Source: Coleofasciculus sp937127375
GTDB taxonomy: Bacteria > Cyanobacteriota > Cyanobacteriia > Cyanobacteriales > Coleofasciculaceae
Reading direction: 5' to 3' (one strand)
Length of the DNA: 64,000 bases
NCBI GenBank assembly: GCA_040218875.1
Contig: JAVJQP010000072.1
The notes below the pieces were generated by a model. It was not told the origin of the DNA and searched no databases. It was given only the letters and a program-made list of their open reading frames with translations. The translations under genes were made by a program, and so were the position numbers. Shown here one piece after another: positions 52,657-59,912 of the stretch (positions are counted from its first letter, which is position 1; each line of letters opens with the position of its first letter).

Positions 52657-52686
52657 TAGCAACCGCCATAGCGGTTAGGACACATC
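52657..52686. repeat. Repeat family F, half copy fused to family B
   Basis: TAGCAACCGCCATAGCGGTT then AGGACACATC, followed 11 bases later by a family B palindrome, the same composite as at 28538-28600. Confidence 0.75.
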
Positions 52687-52697
52687 ATTTATGTTCC

Positions 52698-52721
52698 AGA
52701 CGTTGCATGCAACGTCTCTAC
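52698..52721. repeat. Palindromic repeat family B, copy 5
   Basis: AGACGTTGCATGCAACGTCT then CTAC; the core is a perfect palindrome and is identical to that at 28573. Confidence 0.88.
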
Positions 52722-53001
52722 AATGGTGCTTCCCATCCGGGCTAACGTTATTTGCAAGAGCGAGAGGAAAACACTTGACAGATGGGGGTTCCAGCTTATC
52801 AAGTCCGTTGGCTTTCATAATGAATGACTCAGCCAGTCATAAAATTGACCTATATGATGCAACAAAACTTGATGTTCAAGATACAATAGCCTGTGGTGTG
52901 AGTAAGTAAAAATAACTATTTAACGAATGCTAAATCGTTCATCTAGTGTAGTCTGTCCACCAAACCCGAATCGGGAAGCTGCAACCGAGAGCGATCGCGG
53001 G
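52722..53001. other. Intergenic region, no accepted gene
   Basis: Open frames here begin within repeats. One short frame (MNDSASHKIDLYDATKLDVQ, 52821-52909) looks protein-like but has no ribosome site or known relative. Confidence 0.4.
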
Positions 53002-53175
53002 ATGGTAAGCAACACGAGTGACCAACGCCTGATAAAATTGATGAAGTCGATTTACCAGGCTGATCAGCAAGTCAAGTATCTACATTTGCAAGCAGAAGTA
53101 GATTCACTATTGCAGCAGCTCCAAATCCTCCAAAAACAACGGTTGGCTACGGCTCAATCCGACGCCAATAATTAA
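53002..53175 (+). CDS. Small coiled-coil protein
   Basis: 57 residues from the ATG at 53002; the frame is open back to 52927, but that part reads through a HIP1-bearing leader. The body is a helical coil (LIKLMKSIYQADQQVKYLHL, then QAEVDSLLQQLQILQKQR). Similar short proteins in cyanobacteria are annotated only as hypothetical. A terminator-like hairpin follows. No function can be assigned. Confidence 0.6.
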   Translation: MVSNTSDQRLIKLMKSIYQADQQVKYLHLQAEVDSLLQQLQILQKQRLATAQSDANN

Positions 53176-53212
53176 GGGGAACAGTAGTGTTTGGTTTGAT
53201 TGATGCTGTTTT

Positions 53213-53250
53213 TGCACCCCAGAACTCAGTTTCGGGGTGCTGAGTTTTGT
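53213..53250 (+). terminator. Terminator after the small coiled-coil gene
   Basis: GCACCCC and GGGGTGC stems (53213-53219 and 53236-53242) are followed by TGAGTTTTG. Confidence 0.6.
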
Positions 53251-53369
53251 CAACTCTGACGGATAAGCACAAGGAGATACCCTTCTATCTGCCAGTAATA
53301 GACGGCTGAGCAGGATTTTTTTGCCTGATTATTCGCAATTTACCAACATCTCATGTATTAAATTCTTTC

Positions 53370-54434
53370 ATGACTATATCGACAATCAAAGAACAAAATT
53401 CCGCTTACTCGATCACAAGGGTGACGACTACCTTACGGCTAAAAGACATTTTGCGAACGTTACCGCGTGAAGTGTTTGAGAAAAACCGTCGCAAAGCCTG
53501 GACAGTGGTTCTGGTAAATATTTTAATGGTGGGTCTAGGCTATGGGGGTTTAGCGATCGCACCCTGGTTTTGTTTACCGCTATTATGGATTTTCACGGGT
53601 ACAGCATTGACTGGCTTTTTTGTTATCGGTCATGATTGTGGTCATCGTTCCTTTGCCAATCGCCGTTGGGTGAATGATTGGGTGGGACACCTGGCATTTT
53701 TACCTTTACTTTATCCCTTTCATAGCTGGCGCATTCTCCATAACCACCATCATGCCCACACAAATAAGCTTGGGGAAGATAATGCATGGGAACCGTTTAC
53801 CGTAGAGTATTATGTCAGCCACTCGGTTTTAGTTAAGTGGTTTTACCAACTAACACGAGGTCGATTGTGGTGGATTGGTTCGATGTTCCACTGGGCATTA
53901 CTGCATTTTAACTGGGGGAATTTCCAGGGGAAACAGCGTTCTCAAGTCAAGTTTTCCGCGTTGTGGGTTATCGGTTTTGCTGCTGTTGCATTTCCTTTAC
54001 TCTTTGCCACAGTAGGTGTGTGGGGAGTTATCAAATTCTGGCTACTTCCCTGGGTTGTTTACCATTTCTGGATGAGTACGTTTACCATTGTTCACCACAC
54101 AGCACCCGATATTCCCTTTACCCCAGAACCGGAGTGGAATGAGGCGAAGGCTCAACTATTTGGTTCGGTTCACTGTGATTATCCCCGTTGGGTCGAGTTT
54201 CTCTGCCACGATATTAATGTTCACATTCCCCATCACATTTCCAGTGCAATTCCGTCCTATAATTTGCGGTTAGCGCATCGGATTCTCAAGGAAAATTGGG
54301 GGGATGAATTGCGTGAATGCCGTTTTTCTTGGTCGTTGATGAAACAGATTACCGACCAATGTCACCTCTATAATCAACAAGAGTGCTATCAGTCGTTTAA
54401 AGACTATCGAAAAGCTGTGGCTGGAGGTAAGTAA
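53370..54434 (+). CDS. desA: Acyl-lipid omega-6 (delta-12) fatty acid desaturase DesA
   Basis: Membrane desaturase that inserts the delta-12 double bond in fatty acids bound to glycerolipids, using ferredoxin. The three histidine boxes are all present: HDCGH (88-92), HNHHH (124-128) and HIPHH (285-289), and TGFFVIGHDCGHRSF is the DesA form of the first. Four membrane helices are expected around residues 45-85 and 195-240. At 354 residues it is normal. The closest named family member by motif pattern is DesA; DesB (omega-3) is less likely. It has its own leader and a strong terminator after it. Cold regulation is typical of desA but no element was identified here. Confidence 0.93.
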   Translation: MTISTIKEQNSAYSITRVTTTLRLKDILRTLPREVFEKNRRKAWTVVLVNILMVGLGYGGLAIAPWFCLPLLWIFTGTALTGFFVIGHDCGHRSFANRRWVNDWVGHLAFLPLLYPFHSWRILHNHHHAHTNKLGEDNAWEPFTVEYYVSHSVLVKWFYQLTRGRLWWIGSMFHWALLHFNWGNFQGKQRSQVKFSALWVIGFAAVAFPLLFATVGVWGVIKFWLLPWVVYHFWMSTFTIVHHTAPDIPFTPEPEWNEAKAQLFGSVHCDYPRWVEFLCHDINVHIPHHISSAIPSYNLRLAHRILKENWGDELRECRFSWSLMKQITDQCHLYNQQECYQSFKDYRKAVAGGK

Positions 54435-54469
54435 TACAGGATTGTTACACATAACGTGAATTAGATGAG

Positions 54470-54502
54470 ATCCCCGATTTCTTGAAGAAGTCGGGGATTT
54501 TG
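54470..54502 (+). terminator. desA terminator
   Basis: ATCCCCGA-TTTCTT-GA-AGAAG-TCGGGGAT, a long stem (54470-54498), followed by TTTTGGGATTT. Confidence 0.75.
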
Positions 54503-54549
54503 GGATTTAGCTACAATATTAGCGATCGCTAGCCATCAGCAAGGTCGTC

Positions 54550-55191
54550 ATGAGTCAACTGCAAGCCAAACTACCAACCGATACCTGGGTCAAGGTGACT
54601 TGGGACGAATACCTTGAGGCAATCAGTGATCCAGCTTATGAAAAAGCGAAAGGCTATTATTATAACGGATGCATGAGGCTAGAGATGTCTCCACTTGGTA
54701 ACCCCCATTCCCGCGACCATTTCATTGTTATTGCTGCGATTGCCCTCTTTGCCAGTATTCGAGACATTGACATTGATGGTCATGATAACTGCACGTATCG
54801 TAAGACAGGCTGTGAGGAAGCCCAACCGGATGTCTCGTTTTATGTCGGTGATAAGGCGGAAACAGTACCTTGGGAAGCGACGATCATTAATCTCGATACC
54901 TACCCACCCCCGGATTTAGTTATTGAAGTTGCCTATTCTTCTTTAGCCGATGACAAAGGAGAGAAACGTCTCCTCTACGAATCGTTGGGAGTTCGGGAGT
55001 ATTGGATTATTGATGTAAAAAATGTTCAGGTTATCGCCTTTGAAATTCAAAATGGCGGGAGTCGGCGAATTTACCAATCCCAGGTGTTTCCTGGTTTAGA
55101 GATTGCCCTATTGGAAGAAGCATTGCGGCGTAGTCGGCAAATGAATCATGGTAAGGTGAGTGCTTGGTTGTTGTCGCAGTTTCAAGCTTGA
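54550..55191 (+). CDS. Uma2 family endonuclease-like protein
   Basis: 213 residues of the Uma2/DUF820 family (PD-(D/E)XK-like fold): VKVTWDEYLEAISDPAYEKA, YNGCMRLEMSPLGNPHSRDH, the catalytic-type EEAQPDVSFYVGD, DLVIEVAYSSLADDKGEKRL and LGVREYWIIDV. The acid and lysine residues expected of the active site are in place. The family is expanded in cyanobacteria and its biological role is unknown. This copy looks complete, in contrast to the fragment at 22518. Confidence 0.9.
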   Translation: MSQLQAKLPTDTWVKVTWDEYLEAISDPAYEKAKGYYYNGCMRLEMSPLGNPHSRDHFIVIAAIALFASIRDIDIDGHDNCTYRKTGCEEAQPDVSFYVGDKAETVPWEATIINLDTYPPPDLVIEVAYSSLADDKGEKRLLYESLGVREYWIIDVKNVQVIAFEIQNGGSRRIYQSQVFPGLEIALLEEALRRSRQMNHGKVSAWLLSQFQA

Positions 55192-55211
55192 GTAAGCCCA
55201 TGTTACCCGCC

Positions 55212-55261
55212 GCCAAGAACTCAAGTTCTTGGCTTATAGCTCAAGTCGGTTAAAACCGACT
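55212..55261 (+). repeat. Double-hairpin repeat family C, copy 2
   Basis: Hairpin GCCAAGAACT-CA-AGTTCTTGGC, linker TTATAGCTCA, hairpin AGTCGGTT-AA-AACCGACT, 50 bases. It is followed by AATTTTTTTTT, so it may end the Uma2 transcript. Confidence 0.85.
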
Positions 55262-55572
55262 AATTTTTTTTATCCAGTAAACTGTTTAGACTTTATATTT
55301 ATGCGTAAATCAAGACGTTGAAATAAGTTCAGCAATAACTACAATGAATGATTCGTATTCTCGGTAGAAAACCCGTAGCACGAGGTTCTATTGGGTTGAC
55401 TCGCCGAAACCCAACAGAGCAAGTTACCCAAATTACCACCTTGCAACTACCACTAAATTTAAACGCCGTCTAGGAAAAATTTCAGATAGCAAAAGCTGGG
55501 TATCAATCCAAGCCATGAAGTTTTTGGAAATGTTACTCTAGGGTTACATAGCAATCGTTGAGGGACATAGCC
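55262..55572. other. Intergenic region with weak coding-like debris
   Basis: TTCTATTGGGTTGACTCGCC and AAACCCAACAG (about 55388-55421) resemble family J. A short out-of-context frame ends KSWVSIQAMKFLEMLL, probably a gene relic. No gene is called. Confidence 0.35.
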
Positions 55573-55839
55573 GTGAGTCAAGTTGTCAAGCTAGAACTGA
55601 GTGATGAAGTATATGCAGCCTTGAAGCGACAAGCTGACAGTGTTGGTGTTTCTCTATCGGAGTGGATCGCGATCGCTCTCGAACTCCAAAGTGGTTTACC
55701 CAGTCACCAGAAAACTCAAGCTGAGAACAAAGCCACACCTCAAGAGTTCTCCAACTCCAGCCATTCTGGAGCTATTGACGTAGGCTATCTCACAGGATCT
55801 GATAATAGGGGCGTTGATGCTGATTTGGTTGGTTTATAG
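55573..55839 (+). CDS. Ribbon-helix-helix-like small protein (antitoxin-like)
   Basis: 88 residues from the GTG at 55573, chosen because GAGGGA lies at the right distance; the frame opens at a TTG at 55558. The first 40 residues fit a ribbon-helix-helix fold: strand VVKLELSD, helix EVYAALKRQADSVG, then VSLSEWIAIALEL. The rest is polar and disordered. CopG/Arc-type proteins like this are often antitoxins, but no toxin gene follows. An orphan DNA-binding regulator is possible. Confidence 0.68.
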   Translation: MSQVVKLELSDEVYAALKRQADSVGVSLSEWIAIALELQSGLPSHQKTQAENKATPQEFSNSSHSGAIDVGYLTGSDNRGVDADLVGL

Positions 55840-55951
55840 CCGAGATATCGCCAAATAATACCCTAAGGTGAGTGCGATCGCTTAAGCTGTAAGCAAGAGA
55901 TTTCCATCTCCAGAAAGGCTATTCTAAAGAAAGAGAACTCAGGTAATCGCC

Positions 55952-56755
55952 ATGAATAAGCTGCGGTGGATCGCTGGTTTAGGTCTAGTTGCTCTGCTCG
56001 TCAGTAGCTGCACCCGTCAAAATAACCAAATCAGTCAAACCCCACAACCTGAATCGTCTGTAGCTACAGCCCCGACACAACCTGAAGCTGAAACTGCCAA
56101 TAATCAAAGCAAAACCCTAGTTCCTCCACCGCCAGCCGGACTGATTCCGTCGAGCCGATTGATTGAGATACCTGTTGCGAAAGCGCGTCAAGATCCGTTT
56201 AGTACGGTTAAGGTTGCACCGAATCAACAGTCTACTCCCAAAAGCACAACTCCACCGACTCAGCCCCAACCAGCTAAAACGCAACCCTCACAGCCAAAAG
56301 CGTCTGAAACTCCAGCCAAAACTCAACCTTCCCCAACTTTGGAACCTAAACGCCAACCCTCTCCGACTAAATCCTCTCCCACTCCCGCCGCGAACAAAAA
56401 ATCACCTGAAACCCCAGCCCCTAAAACTCAAACACCCAAGCCTCAACCGTCTCCAGCGCCTAGCGAGACAACCGTTATTGAGGAACCGCCCGCCCCTTCT
56501 ACTGAACTGGCTGATGCGGTAAAAGTGAGTGGTGTGATGCAACTTGAGGGACAATGGAATGCAATTGTCAAGGCGTCAGCGAAGACAACCAGCCGCTATG
56601 TGCGGGCGGGGGATTCTTTGTTGAATGGCGCAGTTTTGGTTAAGCGTATTGAATTAGGTACAAATAAGGAACCGCTGGTGATTTTGGAACAAAATGGCGT
56701 TGAAGTGATTAAATATGTTGGTAGTGGCAATGGCTTGGTAGCCAGTGCCGATTAG
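55952..56755 (+). CDS. Proline-rich lipoprotein
   Basis: 267 residues. A lipobox LLVSSC puts the acylated Cys at residue 21. Residues about 25-180 are a Pro/Thr/Ser/Lys-rich linker (TPPTQPQPAKTQPSQPKASE), probably spanning the periplasm or peptidoglycan. The last 75 residues are a compact beta domain (VMQLEGQWNAIVKASAK ... VKRIELGTNKEPLVILEQNG) that resembles the PilP/GspC-type homology region in its pattern of strands, a low-confidence suggestion. It is flanked by no pilus genes. Function unknown; envelope location is the firm part. Confidence 0.75.
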   Translation: MNKLRWIAGLGLVALLVSSCTRQNNQISQTPQPESSVATAPTQPEAETANNQSKTLVPPPPAGLIPSSRLIEIPVAKARQDPFSTVKVAPNQQSTPKSTTPPTQPQPAKTQPSQPKASETPAKTQPSPTLEPKRQPSPTKSSPTPAANKKSPETPAPKTQTPKPQPSPAPSETTVIEEPPAPSTELADAVKVSGVMQLEGQWNAIVKASAKTTSRYVRAGDSLLNGAVLVKRIELGTNKEPLVILEQNGVEVIKYVGSGNGLVASAD

Positions 56756-56774
56756 AGCATCAGTTGAGTAAAAG

Positions 56775-56808
56775 ATAGGTTGGGTTTCGTTGCTGCAACC
56801 CAACCTAC
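56775..56808. repeat. TAGGTTGGGTT palindrome (family J)
   Basis: GATAGGTTGGGTTTCGTTGC then TGCAACCCAACCTAC: a near-perfect hairpin 20 bases after the lipoprotein stop; it might also terminate transcription. Confidence 0.7.
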
Positions 56809-56912
56809 AACTTCCTACGGGGAAGAACGAAACATGGGCATAGAATCTGAGTTTTTGCTCCTCAGCTATTACCCAAATGCTTCGCTATTACATCATCTAA
56901 GTAAGTAGGTGA

Positions 56913-57036
56913 TAAGCTGTTCGGCATTTAAACCTTAATATCAATAGTGGCGCAATCCTTGTAGTGCGTTTAGCGAAGCCATGCCGCAGGCTTTGCATCT
57001 TGCTCGCTACTAATACCCAATTTAAATGCATGACAA
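56913..57036 (-). mobile_element. Dispersed element family G, copy 3
   Basis: TAAGCTGTTCGGCATTTAAA ... TTTAAATGCATGACAA, the reverse orientation of the copies at 19165 and 50465, ending 20 bases before the sugar transferase stop. Confidence 0.82.
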
Positions 57037-57056
57037 TACCTTCTGTCTTCTCTTCG

Positions 57057-57755
57057 TTAGCAGGCACCGAGTCGGGTAAAAACAACGGAAATTGTTTTCC
57101 AAATAATCACTAAATCATACCCAGGATGCCATTGTTTCTGATAATTTAAATCAAGAGCAACCACCGCCTCAAAATCCTGTACCTGCGATCGCCCCTTGAC
57201 TTGCCATTCGCCTGTGATCCCTGGTTTGACGTTTAATCGCTGCCAATGGTGGAGGTTGTAATGGATCACTTCATCTTCGGTGGGCGGACGAGTGCCAACT
57301 AAACTCATGTCTCCGATTAAAACGTTCCAAAATTGGGGAAATTCGTCTAAGCTAGTGCCGCGCAGAAAACGCCCCACAGGAGTGATGCGGGGGTCATTGT
57401 CATTCTTAAACAGGTGTCCTTGGACTTGATTGGGAATTTTAGATTTGAGGATGTCCGCTTGGGGAATCATTGAGCGAAATTTCCAAATTTTGAAGGGTTT
57501 GCCGTAAAGTCCGTGGCGGGTTTGACTATAGAAAATATCGCCGGGACTATCGAGTTTAATGGCAATGGCGATGGGGAAAAAAAGAATTCCTAAAATCAGA
57601 AGTCCGATTAAAGACCCCATAATATCGATGCAGCGTTTAGAAATGGAATAGGTTGAAGGATGAAGCGAGAAAATTAATATCTGATTATTGAAGAGTGATG
57701 GCTGATAGATATAGTCTTCATCGCAACGGTTGGGGTTGAGGGTAAATGCAGTCAT
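57057..57755 (-). CDS. Sugar transferase (polyprenyl-phosphate glycosyl-1-phosphate transferase family)
   Basis: 232 residues of the bacterial sugar transferase family, which starts exopolysaccharide repeat units by moving a sugar phosphate to undecaprenyl phosphate. Family blocks: SKRCIDIMGSLIGLLILGI, KLDSPGDIFYSQTRHG, KIWKFRSM, GRFLRGTSLDEFPQFWNVL, GDMSLVGTRPP and VKPGITGEWQVKGRS. One membrane helix near residues 45-70 anchors it; the several extra N-terminal helices of WbaP-like enzymes are missing, so it is the minimal form. It is alone here, not in an exopolysaccharide operon. Confidence 0.9.
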   Translation of the reverse strand: MTAFTLNPNRCDEDYIYQPSLFNNQILIFSLHPSTYSISKRCIDIMGSLIGLLILGILFFPIAIAIKLDSPGDIFYSQTRHGLYGKPFKIWKFRSMIPQADILKSKIPNQVQGHLFKNDNDPRITPVGRFLRGTSLDEFPQFWNVLIGDMSLVGTRPPTEDEVIHYNLHHWQRLNVKPGITGEWQVKGRSQVQDFEAVVALDLNYQKQWHPGYDLVIIWKTISVVFTRLGAC

Positions 57756-57833
57756 TGGACTTGTTCCTTCAGTTCAGGTAACTTGAGATAGTGATTGATG
57801 CGGTGTCAGAAATGGACAGGACACTCCGGTTGC

Positions 57834-58058
57834 TCAAAAATTCTGAAGTTGTTCTTGGCGCTCTAATAGTTCTAGGTAGGAGATGGGTACGACTAGGGGC
57901 CAAAGAAGAGCGGCGATGAGTAAGAACATGAGCGAGTGAAATCGGCTTTGGGGAGAGAGGTTTTCCTCACGTTGTAAAAAGCCTAGCCATCGTGTGAAGA
58001 AAAGCGGCAGCATGACTAGGTAAAAGAGGATTAATCCGCTGAAAATGATGTTCCACAT
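57834..58058 (-). CDS. Small two-helix membrane protein
   Basis: 74 residues with two membrane segments, about 5-24 (FSGLILFYLVMLPLFFTRWL) and 43-61 (LMFLLIAALLWPLVVPISYL), and a short charged loop between them. Short proteins of this type occur in many cyanobacteria and have no assigned function. It follows no operon; the sugar transferase gene lies downstream in the same direction with a 78-base gap, so co-transcription is possible. Confidence 0.65.
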   Translation of the reverse strand: MWNIIFSGLILFYLVMLPLFFTRWLGFLQREENLSPQSRFHSLMFLLIAALLWPLVVPISYLELLERQEQLQNF

Positions 58059-58654
58059 AAGTTTCCTGGATTGGTTGACAGTGAATTGAGTTTCTAATTA
58101 TTACTCTGGTTTTCTTCCTCACCTTTATGCAAAGAGTCAGGATTTTGTCACAAATCTTTACAAAATTAATCCCTAACTCTGTATTCAGTAGATTGTAAGC
58201 AAGAGGAGTCCGGAGCAATTTAATACAAAGATGTAGCCAAAATTACAGAAAATTGGGGTTAATTCTGTAATAGTTCGTTCCTCACCATTCCCTGTTCCCT
58301 TCTTATCTATCGGGGTCTTTCTGCACAGGGGAGAGTCGGGCGAGATGGGCAAATATTCCGAGCGGGTTGATTGGCTTTCTGTTCCGTCTCACGCTGAAAA
58401 TTAAACGGTGTGCTTGGACTGAAAATAGTTGGTGTTAGTTGCGGAATACTGACTGTATTGACTCCAGCACTAACTACTTCAATTATAGCGATAGATAAGG
58501 TTTAAATCCGTCTTGAGGTTGCCATAAAACCTGCTCCCAAACCTTGCTATTGACAGATGTAAAAGTTGGGCATTTAAGAAATGGGTGAAGTCGCGATACG
58601 TCCGGCATCGCACTCTTATCTGCCAATAGCTTTAACCTTGACGACACCGGGTTT
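58059..58654. other. Gap between the small membrane gene and the PEP-CTERM pair
   Basis: About 600 bases with no supported gene. The segment near 58265-58300 has CCATTCCCTGTTCCCTTCTT, the same sort of C/T run as at 33625 and 50880. Confidence 0.45.
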
Positions 58655-59575
58655 TCAAGCTGAGTAACGCTTGCGGAGATGATTGACACCAACCATTAAA
58701 CCGAGGGCGGCTAAACCCAAGCCAGCAGAGGGTTCAGGGACTGATGTACAGTAGCCGCGATCGCAAATCCCCGATTTATCAAACTTGAACGCGATGGTAT
58801 GTTCACCATCAAAGCGATTCACGTCATAGCCAGCAGCGAGTAATTCTGACTCAGAAAGGTACATAAGACTGGTGATAAATTCACCGGAACCAATCGTATT
58901 TAAACTTTGAGATTGGTCAAAATAAGAGGTATCAGCAGGTAAATCTCCCAGACTTGGACCACAGTCAGCACCTTGACAAAAGTCATTCACTCGCTGGTTG
59001 TAAGCTTCTAGGCTATCAAATCCACTATTAATATCTGTGGTACTAATAGCGGTGACATTGCCATAAAGACCAAGATTAGGGACTAAGGAATCATTGGTTC
59101 CGGCAAAGCGTACCCCGAATAAATCCCCTTGATTATTCGCCGTGGTGAAATCTTGATCGGTAAAATTGAAGAACAAATCCCCCCAACCAATATTGCCATC
59201 CTCAGCACTGGTTCCATCAACACCTGTTAACGACATATTGGCATTAATCGCCACAAAAATGCTCTCCTCCGTTTCCTTGAGTGCTAAACTGTGAATTTCA
59301 TAGGGATTACCACTGCCACCGACTTGAAGTCCATCCACACCATCATTAAATGAATCAATCGCATAGTGCCATCCGGATTCATCAACGGGATTTTTGCCAA
59401 CTTGGAGGGCGATACCATCGTTGACACATTCGGTAAACGTATCAACCGTAGTATCTTCATTGAGAGCAAACGTAGCAGCTTGAGCAGATTCGCCTGTGGC
59501 AAATAGCAAACCACATACGGTGGCGATAGGAATGATTGGAGCAGAAATAGAAAGTTTTGCGGTATAGTTTAACAT
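58655..59575 (-). CDS. PEP-CTERM sorting domain protein (acidic, secreted)
   Basis: 306 residues from the ATG at 59575, which has TTGAAGG eight bases upstream. The frame also offers a TTG five codons earlier. A signal peptide ends at GESAQA (about residue 33). The mature part is acidic and Asn/Asp/Gly-rich (FNDGVDGLQVGGSGNPYEIH; GDLFFNFTDQDFTTANNQGD), with cysteines (DFCQGADCGP; ICDRGYCTS) likely in disulfides. The C-terminus is the sorting signal SVPEPSAGLGLAALGLMVGV then NHLRKRYSA. Probably a calcium-binding or extracellular-matrix protein; no catalytic motif. It is followed on the same strand by a second PEP-CTERM gene upstream, each with its own leader. Confidence 0.87.
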   Translation of the reverse strand: MLNYTAKLSISAPIIPIATVCGLLFATGESAQAATFALNEDTTVDTFTECVNDGIALQVGKNPVDESGWHYAIDSFNDGVDGLQVGGSGNPYEIHSLALKETEESIFVAINANMSLTGVDGTSAEDGNIGWGDLFFNFTDQDFTTANNQGDLFGVRFAGTNDSLVPNLGLYGNVTAISTTDINSGFDSLEAYNQRVNDFCQGADCGPSLGDLPADTSYFDQSQSLNTIGSGEFITSLMYLSESELLAAGYDVNRFDGEHTIAFKFDKSGICDRGYCTSVPEPSAGLGLAALGLMVGVNHLRKRYSA

Positions 59576-59761
59576 TTTTTTCGCCTTCAAGTTTTTAGCT
59601 TTTGTTGGTTATTTGTTTGTGCCTTTACTCTAGCCAAGATTCAATCGGTATAGATCAATGTTACTGACTGGTATGCTGGTGGGTTTCGACTTCGCTCAAC
59701 CCACCCTACCTTCGCTCAACCCACCCTACTGGCGTGACCCACCTAAAATAGGGCTTTGTTT

Positions 59762-59822
59762 GTAGTGAGAACTTTAGTTCTCTAACGTCTAACTGGACAG
59801 GGCTGAAGCCCTCACTACGAAC
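59762..59822. repeat. GTAGTGAG double palindrome (family D-like)
   Basis: GTAGTGAGAACTTTAGTTCT then, 17 bases on, AGGGCTGAAGCCCTCACTAC: two hairpins bounded by GTAGTGAG and CTCACTAC. On the reverse strand it begins GTTCGTAGTGAGG, close to the GTTCGTAGTAG start at 5986 and 6125. Confidence 0.7.
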
Positions 59823-59852
59823 CCAATCTATTGCACCAAATTAGCATTGGGA

Positions 59853-59912
59853 GGGGCGGGTTTAGTTACATCTGGGTGCAACCAATAAGATAGTTGTAAA
59901 ACCCGCCCCTAC
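59853..59912. mobile_element. MITE-like repeat family A, copy 10
   Basis: GGGGCGGGTTTAGTTACATC ... GTAAAACCCGCCCCTAC, first subtype, touching the stop codon of the PEP-CTERM gene at 59909. Confidence 0.88.

Noticed and set aside
52691..52909. 72-codon frame after the methyltransferase
   Set aside because: It begins within a family B palindrome; only its last 29 residues look protein-like and nothing supports a start.
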